NCBI GenBank assembly: GCA_001799395.1
Contig: MGTJ01000233.1
Coordinates: 1-64,000 of the forward strand
Reading direction: 5' to 3'
DNA: 64,000 bases
Source: Desulfobacterales bacterium RIFOXYA12_FULL_46_15
Lineage (GTDB): Bacteria; Desulfobacterota; Desulfobacteria; Desulfobacterales; Desulfobacteraceae
Both the position numbers and the translations under genes were made by a program. Every line of letters begins with the position of its first letter. The first letter of the stretch is position 1. Below the pieces are notes generated by a model. That model was not told the DNA's origin and made no database searches. It worked only from the letters and a program-made list of their open reading frames with translations. Positions 53,544-60,928 of this stretch are shown here, in pieces.

Positions 53544-54220
53544 TGGGAAAAGAAAATCAAAGAACAGGAAAATTTTTATTTATGTTTGCAGTGACAATCA
53601 CCATAGTTTTATCGGTCATCATTTTTCAGGCGTTTTCCGTGAATACAAAAGAAATGCTTGCAAAAGTCAACAATACACCGGTTTTTGATTTTGATCACAA
53701 TGCAAAACAATTTTTTGAAACATACAATGAAACTACAGCCGCCTATATGAATGGAAACTCAACTGATCGAACCCTGGAATACTATTATTCTCTGCGCCAG
53801 TATCCCGGATCTCCTCCCTATATTCCCCATGATCTGGCAGATAAAAAGGGCTATGAATATCAATGCCTGTCCTGTCATGAGCGCGGGGGATTTGTTGAAG
53901 CCATGAACCGCTTTACCCCGGTCACCCCTCATCCCCAGTATGTATCTTGCAGGCAATGCCATATGAAAAAGGTGACTGAAACTCTTTTCAAGGAAAATGG
54001 CCATGTCAGCGTTCAAACGCCAAAACTGGGAAGATCGGCCTTGCCCGGATCGCCTCCGCCGATTGTGCACTCCCTTCAAATGAGGGAAAACTGTATTGCC
54101 TGCCATGTGGGACCTGGAACCGTTGTCCCCATAAGGGTGGAACATCCCATGAGGGGCAATTGCAGGCAGTGTCATGTGCCAGAGGAAACCAAAACACTCT
54201 TTACCAGAAATCCCATGTGA
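53543..54220 (+). CDS. Membrane-anchored tetrahaem cytochrome c, duplicated NapB-like
   Basis: A 225-residue cytochrome with one N-terminal anchor (residues 10-31) and four CxxCH sites at 108-112, 136-140, 184-188 and 207-211. The protein is an internal duplication: PGSPP, an H-x-L and CxxCH followed by CRQCH and TLF occur twice (from residue 88 and from 168). Each half resembles the dihaem NapB. The ATG overlaps the napA stop as TGATG, with GGAG eight bases upstream. It should pass electrons to NapA. Confidence 0.85.
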   Translation: MGKENQRTGKFLFMFAVTITIVLSVIIFQAFSVNTKEMLAKVNNTPVFDFDHNAKQFFETYNETTAAYMNGNSTDRTLEYYYSLRQYPGSPPYIPHDLADKKGYEYQCLSCHERGGFVEAMNRFTPVTPHPQYVSCRQCHMKKVTETLFKENGHVSVQTPKLGRSALPGSPPPIVHSLQMRENCIACHVGPGTVVPIRVEHPMRGNCRQCHVPEETKTLFTRNPM

Positions 54221-54240
54221 TGGGTCAAAAAAGGAGTGGT

Positions 54241-54876
54241 ATGAGCAAACCAGAGATTAATAAATGTCTGTATCCTATATTCCTGTCATGTATAATTCTT
54301 GGGCTTTTTATCTTTTCCTTTTTATCAACCGCTTTTTCAAACCAGGAAGGAGTGACAAAGCAGTATAAAAAAGCCGTTCAAAAGATGGACAGGGCAGGGC
54401 AGGTAAATGCAGAAACGCAGGTTCCCAAAAATATTGTCAGAGTATTGGATGAGGATCAGGGTGGCCATTTTTTTACCGAAGCACGCAAAAGTGAAATCAA
54501 ACGGTTCAGATGCAGTTCCTGCCATAACGATAAAATGGTCTCTATTCAAGGCGCAGCCGATCTTTCCCATGCAGATATCAAGGTTGTGCATGGAGGAAAA
54601 GAAAAACCGCTTTCCTGCAATACCTGTCACAGCACTGAAGACCGGGATTTTCTGACAACCGGCAAGGACACAAGGATTGATCCTGATCATGTGTATCAGA
54701 TGTGCGGACAGTGTCATTTCCGCCAGAAAAAAGACTGGATCGGAGGAGCTCACGGAAAACGCATCATCTTCTGGTCAGGTGAAAGAGTGGTCATGAACTG
54801 TACCTCCTGTCATAATCCTCATTCCCCGAGGTTTGCAGAACGATGGCCGAAAACTTATTCTGTTCCGCTTAAATAG
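54241..54876 (+). CDS. Membrane-anchored tetrahaem cytochrome c (NapM/NrfH-like)
   Basis: A 211-residue cytochrome with an uncleaved anchor (residues 10-31) and CxxCH sites at 91-95, 126-130, 155-159 and 187-191. It does not show the internal duplication of its neighbour, so it is a separate family; the nap operon of Desulfovibrio desulfuricans also includes a tetrahaem NapM. AAGGAG four bases before the ATG at 54241 decides the start over an ATG at 54220. It lies between the first cytochrome and the ferredoxin gene. Confidence 0.82.
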   Translation: MSKPEINKCLYPIFLSCIILGLFIFSFLSTAFSNQEGVTKQYKKAVQKMDRAGQVNAETQVPKNIVRVLDEDQGGHFFTEARKSEIKRFRCSSCHNDKMVSIQGAADLSHADIKVVHGGKEKPLSCNTCHSTEDRDFLTTGKDTRIDPDHVYQMCGQCHFRQKKDWIGGAHGKRIIFWSGERVVMNCTSCHNPHSPRFAERWPKTYSVPLK

Positions 54877-54889
54877 ATAGGAAAATTTC

Positions 54890-55822
54890 ATGGATTCTAA
54901 AAAAAAGAACACTATCAGCCGAAGGGCCTTTCTTACAGGGGCTGTATCTGCCGCTGTCACTGGCGGGGCATTAGTCACAACAGGTTGTAAAGGGAAAAAT
55001 CTTTTAGAGAGTTCCGAAGCCTTTGCCCTTGAATTTCAGGAATATTTCAAAAAACATTACCGGCTTATGAATGAAATGGAAAGAGAGAAAACCGTATCAC
55101 GGCTGGAAAGGCTTTCAAAACAAAAACAGGGTATCACAGTGGACATTGATACCACAGGACCTTTGGAAAATGTTCTTTACGGTTATGCATTTAATGTCAC
55201 CCGGTGTGAAGGATATATGGAGTGTGTGGCCGCCTGTGTCAGGGAAAACAACCTGGATCGAAGGTCCAATATGCAATATATCCGGATTTTTGAAATGGAA
55301 CACGGGCAGATGTCGCCGGATCAGGGAGATGGCAAATATTTCCATATGGTGCCAAGAGAAGGACATTTTTATATGGGGGTCCAGTGTTTTCACTGTGATA
55401 ACCCGCCCTGTGTAAAAGCATGCCCTACCAAGGCAACATGGCGGGAACCAGACGGCATCGTGGTTGTGGATTATGACTGGTGTATCGGATGCCGGTACTG
55501 CATGGCAGCCTGTCCATATTATGGCCGGCGCTTTAACTGGAACCAGCCTGAAATCCCAAAGGAAGAGATTACAAAAAAACAGCATTACCTGGGCAATCGA
55601 AAGCGGGTCAGGGGGATGATGGAAAAATGTACGTTCTGCATCCAGCGAAGCCGGAAAGGCAAGCTTACTGCATGTGTTGAGGCCTGCCCAACCGGTGCCA
55701 GGGTTTTTGGAAACCTTCTGGATCCGGACAGCGAAATCCGGTTTGTGCTGGAAAATAAAAAGGTCTATCGGCTGAAGGAAGATCTGGGCACTGATCCCAA
55801 GTTCTGGTATTTTATAGATTAA
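54890..55822 (+). CDS. Tat-exported four-cluster ferredoxin (NrfC/NapG-like)
   Basis: A 310-residue periplasmic ferredoxin. SRRAFLTG (residues 10-17) is a twin-arginine signal, followed by a lipobox-like TTGC ending at Cys33, so it may be a Tat lipoprotein. Four iron-sulfur motifs follow: CEGYMECVAAC, CFHCDNPPCVKACP, CIGCRYCMAACP and CTFCIQRS...CVEACP. This order is that of NrfC/DsrO/PsrB-type electron-transfer subunits. It lies 22 bases before the NrfD-like membrane subunit, its expected partner. Confidence 0.88.
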   Translation: MDSKKKNTISRRAFLTGAVSAAVTGGALVTTGCKGKNLLESSEAFALEFQEYFKKHYRLMNEMEREKTVSRLERLSKQKQGITVDIDTTGPLENVLYGYAFNVTRCEGYMECVAACVRENNLDRRSNMQYIRIFEMEHGQMSPDQGDGKYFHMVPREGHFYMGVQCFHCDNPPCVKACPTKATWREPDGIVVVDYDWCIGCRYCMAACPYYGRRFNWNQPEIPKEEITKKQHYLGNRKRVRGMMEKCTFCIQRSRKGKLTACVEACPTGARVFGNLLDPDSEIRFVLENKKVYRLKEDLGTDPKFWYFID

Positions 55823-55844
55823 TCAGTCCTTAAGGATATATCAT

Positions 55845-57104
55845 ATGAAAAATGACAAGGCTTCAAAAGGTTTGGTTTCATTTGTCAGGGATGTGGTGTT
55901 ATGGAATCTGTCCGGTTCCTTTTTATACCGTATTTATATGGGCATTCTCATCTGCCTCATGCTGACAGGGGTTTACGGCTATCTTGTCCAGTTCAGAACA
56001 GGACTTGCCGCCACCCATATGTCCGATATCGTGTCCTGGGGGTTTTATATTTCCAATTTTACTTTTCTGGTTGGGGTTGCGGCTGCCGCAGTCATGCTGA
56101 TCCTGCCCTCCTATGTGTTTAATGACAAGGATCTGCATAAAGTGGTGATTATCGGCGAAGTTGTGGCGGTCGGGGCTCTGGTCATGTGCATGGCCTTTGT
56201 TTTTGTCGACCTGGGCAGGCCTCTCCAGTTCTGGCACCTGATCCCAGGCATTGGACAGCTTAATTTTCCTTCATCACTTTTGTCCTGGGATATTCTTGTG
56301 TTAAACGGCTATCTTGCTCTCAATGCCCTTGTTCCGGCCTATATCGTTTATTGCCATTACCTTTCGAAAGAACCAGTGGGTAAATATTATAAGCCTTTTG
56401 TGTTTATCTCCATCGGCTGGGCCGTTGCCATTCATATGGTAACCGCATTTCTCTACCAGGGGCTTCCGGCAAGACCTTTTTGGAATAATCCGCTCATGGG
56501 CCCAAGATTTCTGGCGTCCGCCTTTGCAGCAGGCCCTGCCATTATTTCCCTCGTACTCCACATAGTGAATACGGCCACAGATTACAAAATTGCCAATACC
56601 ATTTTTAACAAGCTTCGGATCATCATCCTATCTGCTGCCGTGATCAATCTTCTCATGCTGTTTTCAGAAATTTTCAAGGAATTTTATTTTCCCACCCATC
56701 ACAGCCAATCAGCAGTTTATCTGTTTTTCGGTCTTGAAGGCCATGATTCCCTTGTGCCCTGGATCTGGACCGCCATATCCATCAATGTAACCGGGACATT
56801 AATCCTGGCATTCAATCCGGTCCGGGAGAGGCCAATTTTTCTTATGCCTGCCCTTGTCCTGCTGATTGCAGGAATTTGGATAGAAAAAGGCATCGGCTTG
56901 ATTGTACCGGGTCTGGTGCCTTCTCCCATGGGTGAAATTGTCAGTTATTCCCCCAGCAGTGTCGAGATGTTTATTACTGCCGGGGTAGTCGGTCTCGGGA
57001 TATTCGTTATGACCATCCTCTTAAAGCCTGCCCTGATAATTGAAAAGCGATATGAGGAAAACCGAACCGGTTTCTGCCAGAGTGTTCATGTAAAAAATGA
57101 ATGA
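55845..57104 (+). CDS. NrfD/PsrC-like quinol-interacting membrane subunit
   Basis: A 419-residue protein with about ten membrane spans, of the NrfD family that oxidises menaquinol and passes electrons to a periplasmic ferredoxin subunit. Typical parts are FVDLGRPLQFWHLI, VFVDLGRP-like acidic turns, and GIWIEKGIGLIVPGL. Together with the ferredoxin and two cytochromes it forms a quinol-to-NapA electron path that does not need NapC. It converges on the arsS gene with a 16-base gap. Confidence 0.88.
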   Translation: MKNDKASKGLVSFVRDVVLWNLSGSFLYRIYMGILICLMLTGVYGYLVQFRTGLAATHMSDIVSWGFYISNFTFLVGVAAAAVMLILPSYVFNDKDLHKVVIIGEVVAVGALVMCMAFVFVDLGRPLQFWHLIPGIGQLNFPSSLLSWDILVLNGYLALNALVPAYIVYCHYLSKEPVGKYYKPFVFISIGWAVAIHMVTAFLYQGLPARPFWNNPLMGPRFLASAFAAGPAIISLVLHIVNTATDYKIANTIFNKLRIIILSAAVINLLMLFSEIFKEFYFPTHHSQSAVYLFFGLEGHDSLVPWIWTAISINVTGTLILAFNPVRERPIFLMPALVLLIAGIWIEKGIGLIVPGLVPSPMGEIVSYSPSSVEMFITAGVVGLGIFVMTILLKPALIIEKRYEENRTGFCQSVHVKNE

Positions 57105-57112
57105 TATCTAAC

Positions 57113-57144
57113 TCCTGAACTCAGGATGCAATAGAGCCGCTTCA
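57113..57144 (-). promoter_or_regulatory. Sec codon and bacterial SECIS-like hairpin in arsS
   Basis: On the minus strand the UGA at 57144-57142 is followed after 15 bases by a hairpin with stem TCCTG/CAGGA and loop AGTT. A G in the first two loop bases and a UGA-to-loop distance of about 20 bases fit bacterial SECIS elements that bind SelB. The next in-frame stop is the TGA at 57123-57121. Confidence 0.65.
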
Positions 57145-58086
57145 GGTGAAACCTGTGCCGGCTGTGCAGGTATAACAGTGATTGCCAACGGCAATGGGGT
57201 CTTTATCAAAGGAAGAAACCCTGATCTGAGAAATATGGGTTTTTTCAAATGCCTTATAGACTCCTGCAGCAAGATTAAAATCGCAGTCAAACAGATACCC
57301 GTCAAAAGACACAGATATCTGGTTCCGGCACATGAGGCCGGGAAGGGTGCATGGATTGAAACTTTTATACAAAAGAGTAAGATAATCGTCATAATTACCT
57401 GACTGCTGAAGCCAGGCTTCAAACCGGCCCAGCGGAACATTTGCAAAAGTATAGGCATTATTGAAATTAATTCCCCATTTTTTTTTCAGGATTTCCCGGT
57501 ACCTTTTTTCCAATGCTTTCTGGGAAGAAGGAAGAAAGGCACCGGACGGGTTTGAAACAAGGTTGAGCAGAAAACCGGTGCCATCCATGCCATAGCCCTG
57601 ACGGTTCAACAGCATGAGGGCCTCAATACTTTTCTCGAAAACGCCGATTCCTCTCTGCGAATCAGTCTGGGCAGGATTCAGGGAAGGGAAGGAGGATACA
57701 AGGATGACTCTGTTTTTTTTCAGTACAGGAATCAGTTGGTCATGGGAATAATCCAGAAGCGCGCTGAGATTGGAGCGGAGCATGACCTGATCTGCAACAG
57801 AAGATATGGTTTCAATGAGATAGGGCAGATCAGGATTCATTTCAGGCGCACCACCGGTGATATCCACGGCTTTAAACTTGCATCGCTGAGCAAAATCAAT
57901 CACCTCGTCCATGGTATTACGGTTCATGATATCCCTTTTGTGCGGACCGGCGGAAAGATGACAGTGTTTACATGCCTGGTTGCATAACCGGCCCAGGTTA
58001 ATCTGGAGAATCTCGGCAGGTTTTCTCTTAAGGACAAGTCCATGCTGCTTAAGGGTTTCAAAAAAACTTGGAAAAGAATCAGCCAT
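57121..58086 (-). CDS. arsS: Arsenosugar biosynthesis radical SAM (seleno)protein ArsS
   Basis: The radical SAM motif is C35-x3-C39-x2-C42 in LCNQACKHCH, followed by a SPASM-like C-terminal cysteine-rich region ending HCYTCTAGTGFT. The family normally continues with a cysteine eight residues after CTAG's cysteine; here that codon is TGA, and the frame goes on as S-G-S-I-A-S to a second TGA. Reading UGA as selenocysteine (residue 315) gives 321 residues. The family is known to include selenoproteins, and tRNA-Sec is in this window. ArsS acts in arsenosugar formation from dimethylarsenic. The AhpD-like partner precedes it. Confidence 0.88.
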
Positions 58087-58098
58087 CAGAATCGCTTT

Positions 58099-58431
58099 CT
58101 ATATGGAGAGTTTTTCTGCAACATTTCTCATCTGCACCCCGTGAACCAGTGAGGCGCCACCCCGGATTGCCGTTACCACATGAAGGGCTTCCGTCATTTC
58201 GGCAAGATTGGACCCTTTTTCCAGACAGGCCTTTGTATAGGCATCAATGCAGTACGGGCATTGAATAGTATGAGCTACGGCAAGAGCGATAAGGGATTTT
58301 TCCCTTTCGGAAAGCTCTCCTTCCAAAAAAACAGCACCATAATATTCAAAAAATTTTTTAGCCAGCTCGGGCACATCTTTGCCGATATTGTTAAATTTCA
58401 GCAAATCTGCAGGATTGTAATAGGTTTCCAT
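58099..58431 (-). CDS. ArsS-associated AhpD-like peroxidase-family protein
   Basis: A 110-residue carboxymuconolactone-decarboxylase/AhpD-fold protein with the redox motif CPYCIDAYT near residue 58 and the nearby LVHGVQM. Small AhpD-like proteins of this type are regular neighbours of arsS. It ends 12 bases before arsS, and AAAGGAGCC precedes its ATG, so the two form one transcript. Its exact role is unknown. Confidence 0.83.
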   Translation of the reverse strand: METYYNPADLLKFNNIGKDVPELAKKFFEYYGAVFLEGELSEREKSLIALAVAHTIQCPYCIDAYTKACLEKGSNLAEMTEALHVVTAIRGGASLVHGVQMRNVAEKLSI

Positions 58432-58504
58432 GTTTCCGGCTCCTTTGGTAATTGGTTTTGATATGTTTAAAATTTATCGGATTTCTTTACATGGATCAAT
58501 TCAT

Positions 58505-59083
58505 TTATTCGGAATCAAGAAAAATGCCCTGGGTGAATATCCGGGCAAAGGTCTGGGCCAGTTCCTGGGTGGACAGGTCGCCTGAAGGGTTAAACCAGCG
58601 ATAGGCCCAACTGACCATTCCGAAAAAGGCAAAAGCGCAGACTTTGGGGTTAAAATCATGCATCTGGCCGCTGTTTTTCAAGGCTTCGAAAACCATTGTC
58701 AATTCAGCCAGGTATTCTTTCTGTTTTGTTTTTAAAGCTTCTTTATGAATGGGCTCTAGACAGTTTTGTTCATGAACCAGAAGTTTCATCTTATCAAAAT
58801 TAATGGCGTTCAGTGTATGGACATGGAGGATTTCAATCAGTTGTTCTTTAAGATTTGAATCGCTTTTTTCAATGCCCCGGATCAGTTTTAACCCTGTAGT
58901 CATGGTGTCTTCCAGGATCTGATAAAGAAGATCTTCTTTGCTGTCAAAATAATAATATATGGAAGCCGCACTGATTTGGCCTTCCTGAGCGATGCCACGT
59001 ATCGTTGTCCTCTCAAATCCGTTTTTTGCAAATACTTTGGCTGCTATCTCACGGATACGATCCCGCCTTAACTCTTTTTCCAA
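58505..59083 (-). CDS. TetR/AcrR family regulator
   Basis: The helix-turn-helix is in REIAAKVFAKNGFERTTIRG and ISAASIYYYFDSKEDLLYQI, the standard TetR pattern, followed by a ligand-binding domain ending FTQGIFLDSE. The frame is open to an ATG at 59161, but this adds a hydrophobic, cysteine-containing stretch unlike the family; a TTG at 59083 after CAGGGG gives 192 residues and is preferred. It is divergent from the xanthine-dehydrogenase-type operon and probably controls it through the palindrome at 59244. Confidence 0.82.
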   Translation of the reverse strand: MEKELRRDRIREIAAKVFAKNGFERTTIRGIAQEGQISAASIYYYFDSKEDLLYQILEDTMTTGLKLIRGIEKSDSNLKEQLIEILHVHTLNAINFDKMKLLVHEQNCLEPIHKEALKTKQKEYLAELTMVFEALKNSGQMHDFNPKVCAFAFFGMVSWAYRWFNPSGDLSTQELAQTFARIFTQGIFLDSE

Positions 59084-59210
59084 GTTAAACCCCTGTGTAA
59101 AAAAATAATATATCAAAAATAAGAGACCACAATCGGCTGCAATATGCAAGAAAAAGAACATTCCTTTCCGATCTGCAGTTTTATAAGGGTTTGATCAAGA
59201 AAATATCCGG

Positions 59211-59239
59211 TTGACAGCATTTAAAATTTTTGATTGTAT
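59211..59239 (+). promoter_or_regulatory. Candidate sigma-70 promoter of the molybdenum hydroxylase operon
   Basis: A consensus -35 (TTGACA, 59211-59216) is followed after 17 bases by TTGTAT (59234-59239). The TetR palindrome starts five bases later, where it would cover the start site and block transcription. Confidence 0.5.
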
Positions 59240-59243
59240 GATC

Positions 59244-59257
59244 TGAACAATTGTTCA
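59244..59257 (+). promoter_or_regulatory. Candidate TetR operator
   Basis: TGAACAATTGTTCA is a perfect 14-base palindrome in the tetR-xdh divergent region, with another half-site TGTTCA at 59265-59270. Its location just past the -10 element fits repression. Confidence 0.62.
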
Positions 59258-59339
59258 AACCAAATGTTCATTTTTTTTGATCTCAGTTGTAAGATTTTTA
59301 TAGAAGACAGATGAGAAAAAACAAAGACAGGAATAACAA

Positions 59340-60452
59340 ATGTCTAGACAAAAAATTCATGCACAGGTTATCAGAATCGGCAATCCCCCTTTTTGCCTGA
59401 AATCATACCGGCAATGCCGGGGTTGTTTCGGATGGCGCAATATGATCCGGGCTGCCCGGTCGAAGGCAGCCTGGCAGGATCGCCCGATTAAATGCCTGCT
59501 AACCGGGCTGACGTTAAAAATTGGAGGCATTCCGGAAGACACAGATCTGATAACCGGTGGGAACACAGACGCTATCCAATTGAAATCAAGGGGTTTTCAC
59601 AAGCCTGGAACCATTGAAGAGACCATTGATCTTTTGGTGAAATACCAGAGGGATGCTTGTCTTATTGCAGGCGGGACAGATATCCTGCCCCGGCACCAGG
59701 GAGATGGTAACAGGTTAACGGCAGGACATCTGATTGACATTTCAGGATTAGGGCTTGATTATATTCAAAATACAGATGCCGGAATCCATATCGGGGCGGC
59801 AACAAGAATCAATGACCTTATCTCTTCTCCTGTTTTTTCTTCAGAACCCTATGGTGTCCTGGCAGAAGCTGCCCGGGTCCATTCCACTCATACCATCAGA
59901 AACAGAGCCACCATTGGCGGAAATCTCTGCAATGCCTCTCCGTGTGCAGACCTTGCCCTGCCTTTGCTGGCCTTGGACGCATATCTTGTGATCCTAGGGC
60001 CCAATGGTAAGCACTTGATTGACTTGGAATCCTTTTTTCAAGGCCCTAACTGTACGATTCTGGAACCTGACCAGATGATGCAGGAAATTTTGATTCCCTT
60101 TACAAATCATTTGGCTTTATCCGGGTTTTTAAAACTCGGGCGACACCAGACCAAAATCGATACGGCAATTGTCAATGTTGCAACACGCCTTTCATTTAAA
60201 GAGAATGACTGCATTGATGCACGGATTGTCATAGGGTCGGCAGGCCCCATGGTGTTCAGGGCAAAAAAAGCCGAAGCCCTGATCAAAACAGGGATATTGG
60301 ATGATGATGCGATTAACCTTGCCGCCGGGACTGCAATGCAGGAAGCCTCTCCCCTGGATGATATCAGGGCATCTGCAGCCTATAGAAAAGAAATGGTAGC
60401 CGAGCTGGTCAAAGAATCTCTTAAAATCATCATGAAAAGGAGCCTGTCGTGA
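59340..60452 (+). CDS. Xanthine dehydrogenase-family FAD-binding subunit with N-terminal extension
   Basis: A 370-residue protein whose residues about 82-368 form the FAD-binding subunit of molybdenum hydroxylases: LIAGGTDILP, THTIRNRATIGGNLCNASPCAD and a CO-dehydrogenase flavoprotein C-terminal domain. Homologues usually begin near FHKPGTIEETIDLL (residue 86), so about 80 N-terminal residues are extra; they contain SYRQCRGCFGW and IPEDTDLITGGNTDAI and match nothing I know. AGGA eight bases upstream supports the ATG. The GTG of the next gene overlaps its stop by four bases. Confidence 0.83.
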   Translation: MSRQKIHAQVIRIGNPPFCLKSYRQCRGCFGWRNMIRAARSKAAWQDRPIKCLLTGLTLKIGGIPEDTDLITGGNTDAIQLKSRGFHKPGTIEETIDLLVKYQRDACLIAGGTDILPRHQGDGNRLTAGHLIDISGLGLDYIQNTDAGIHIGAATRINDLISSPVFSSEPYGVLAEAARVHSTHTIRNRATIGGNLCNASPCADLALPLLALDAYLVILGPNGKHLIDLESFFQGPNCTILEPDQMMQEILIPFTNHLALSGFLKLGRHQTKIDTAIVNVATRLSFKENDCIDARIVIGSAGPMVFRAKKAEALIKTGILDDDAINLAAGTAMQEASPLDDIRASAAYRKEMVAELVKESLKIIMKRSLS

Positions 60453-60928
60453 AAACCATACGGATAAACATCAATGGGGAATGGAAAAAACTTAAAGTAA
60501 ACCCCCAGGACCGGTTAATCGATACCTTAAGGGGCCAGCTTGGCCTGACCGGCACCAAGGAAGGCTGCGGTGAAGGCGAATGCGGGGCCTGCACCATCAA
60601 TTTAAACGGAAAGGCGGTTCTTGCCTGTCTTATATTATCAGTCCAGACTGATGAAAGCCGTATTCTGACCATTGAGGGCCTTCAAAAAGGTCTTGAGCTT
60701 CACCCGCTTCAAACTGCATTTTTAAACGAATCTGCGGTTCAATGCGGCTTTTGCACGCCAGGGATGATCATGGCCGCTCATGCATTCATCCGGGAAAATC
60801 CTGAGCCTGACATGCAAATGGTCAAGGAATGCCTTGCCAATAATCTTTGCAGGTGCACGGGGTATGAAAAACCTGTAAAAGCGGTCCTCGCTGCAGCCTG
60901 TTCAATGAGGGAAACCAATCATGACTGA
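60449..60928 (+). CDS. Xanthine dehydrogenase-family [2Fe-2S] subunit
   Basis: A 159-residue ferredoxin subunit. The plant-type cluster site is CGEGECGACTINLNGKAVLAC, and the second cluster site is QCGFCTPGM together with CLANNLCRCTGY. It carries electrons from the molybdenum site to FAD. Translation starts at GTG inside the previous stop (GTGA), and its stop is overlapped by the large-subunit gene by eight bases, so all three subunits are coupled. Confidence 0.93.
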   Translation: MKTIRININGEWKKLKVNPQDRLIDTLRGQLGLTGTKEGCGEGECGACTINLNGKAVLACLILSVQTDESRILTIEGLQKGLELHPLQTAFLNESAVQCGFCTPGMIMAAHAFIRENPEPDMQMVKECLANNLCRCTGYEKPVKAVLAAACSMRETNHD

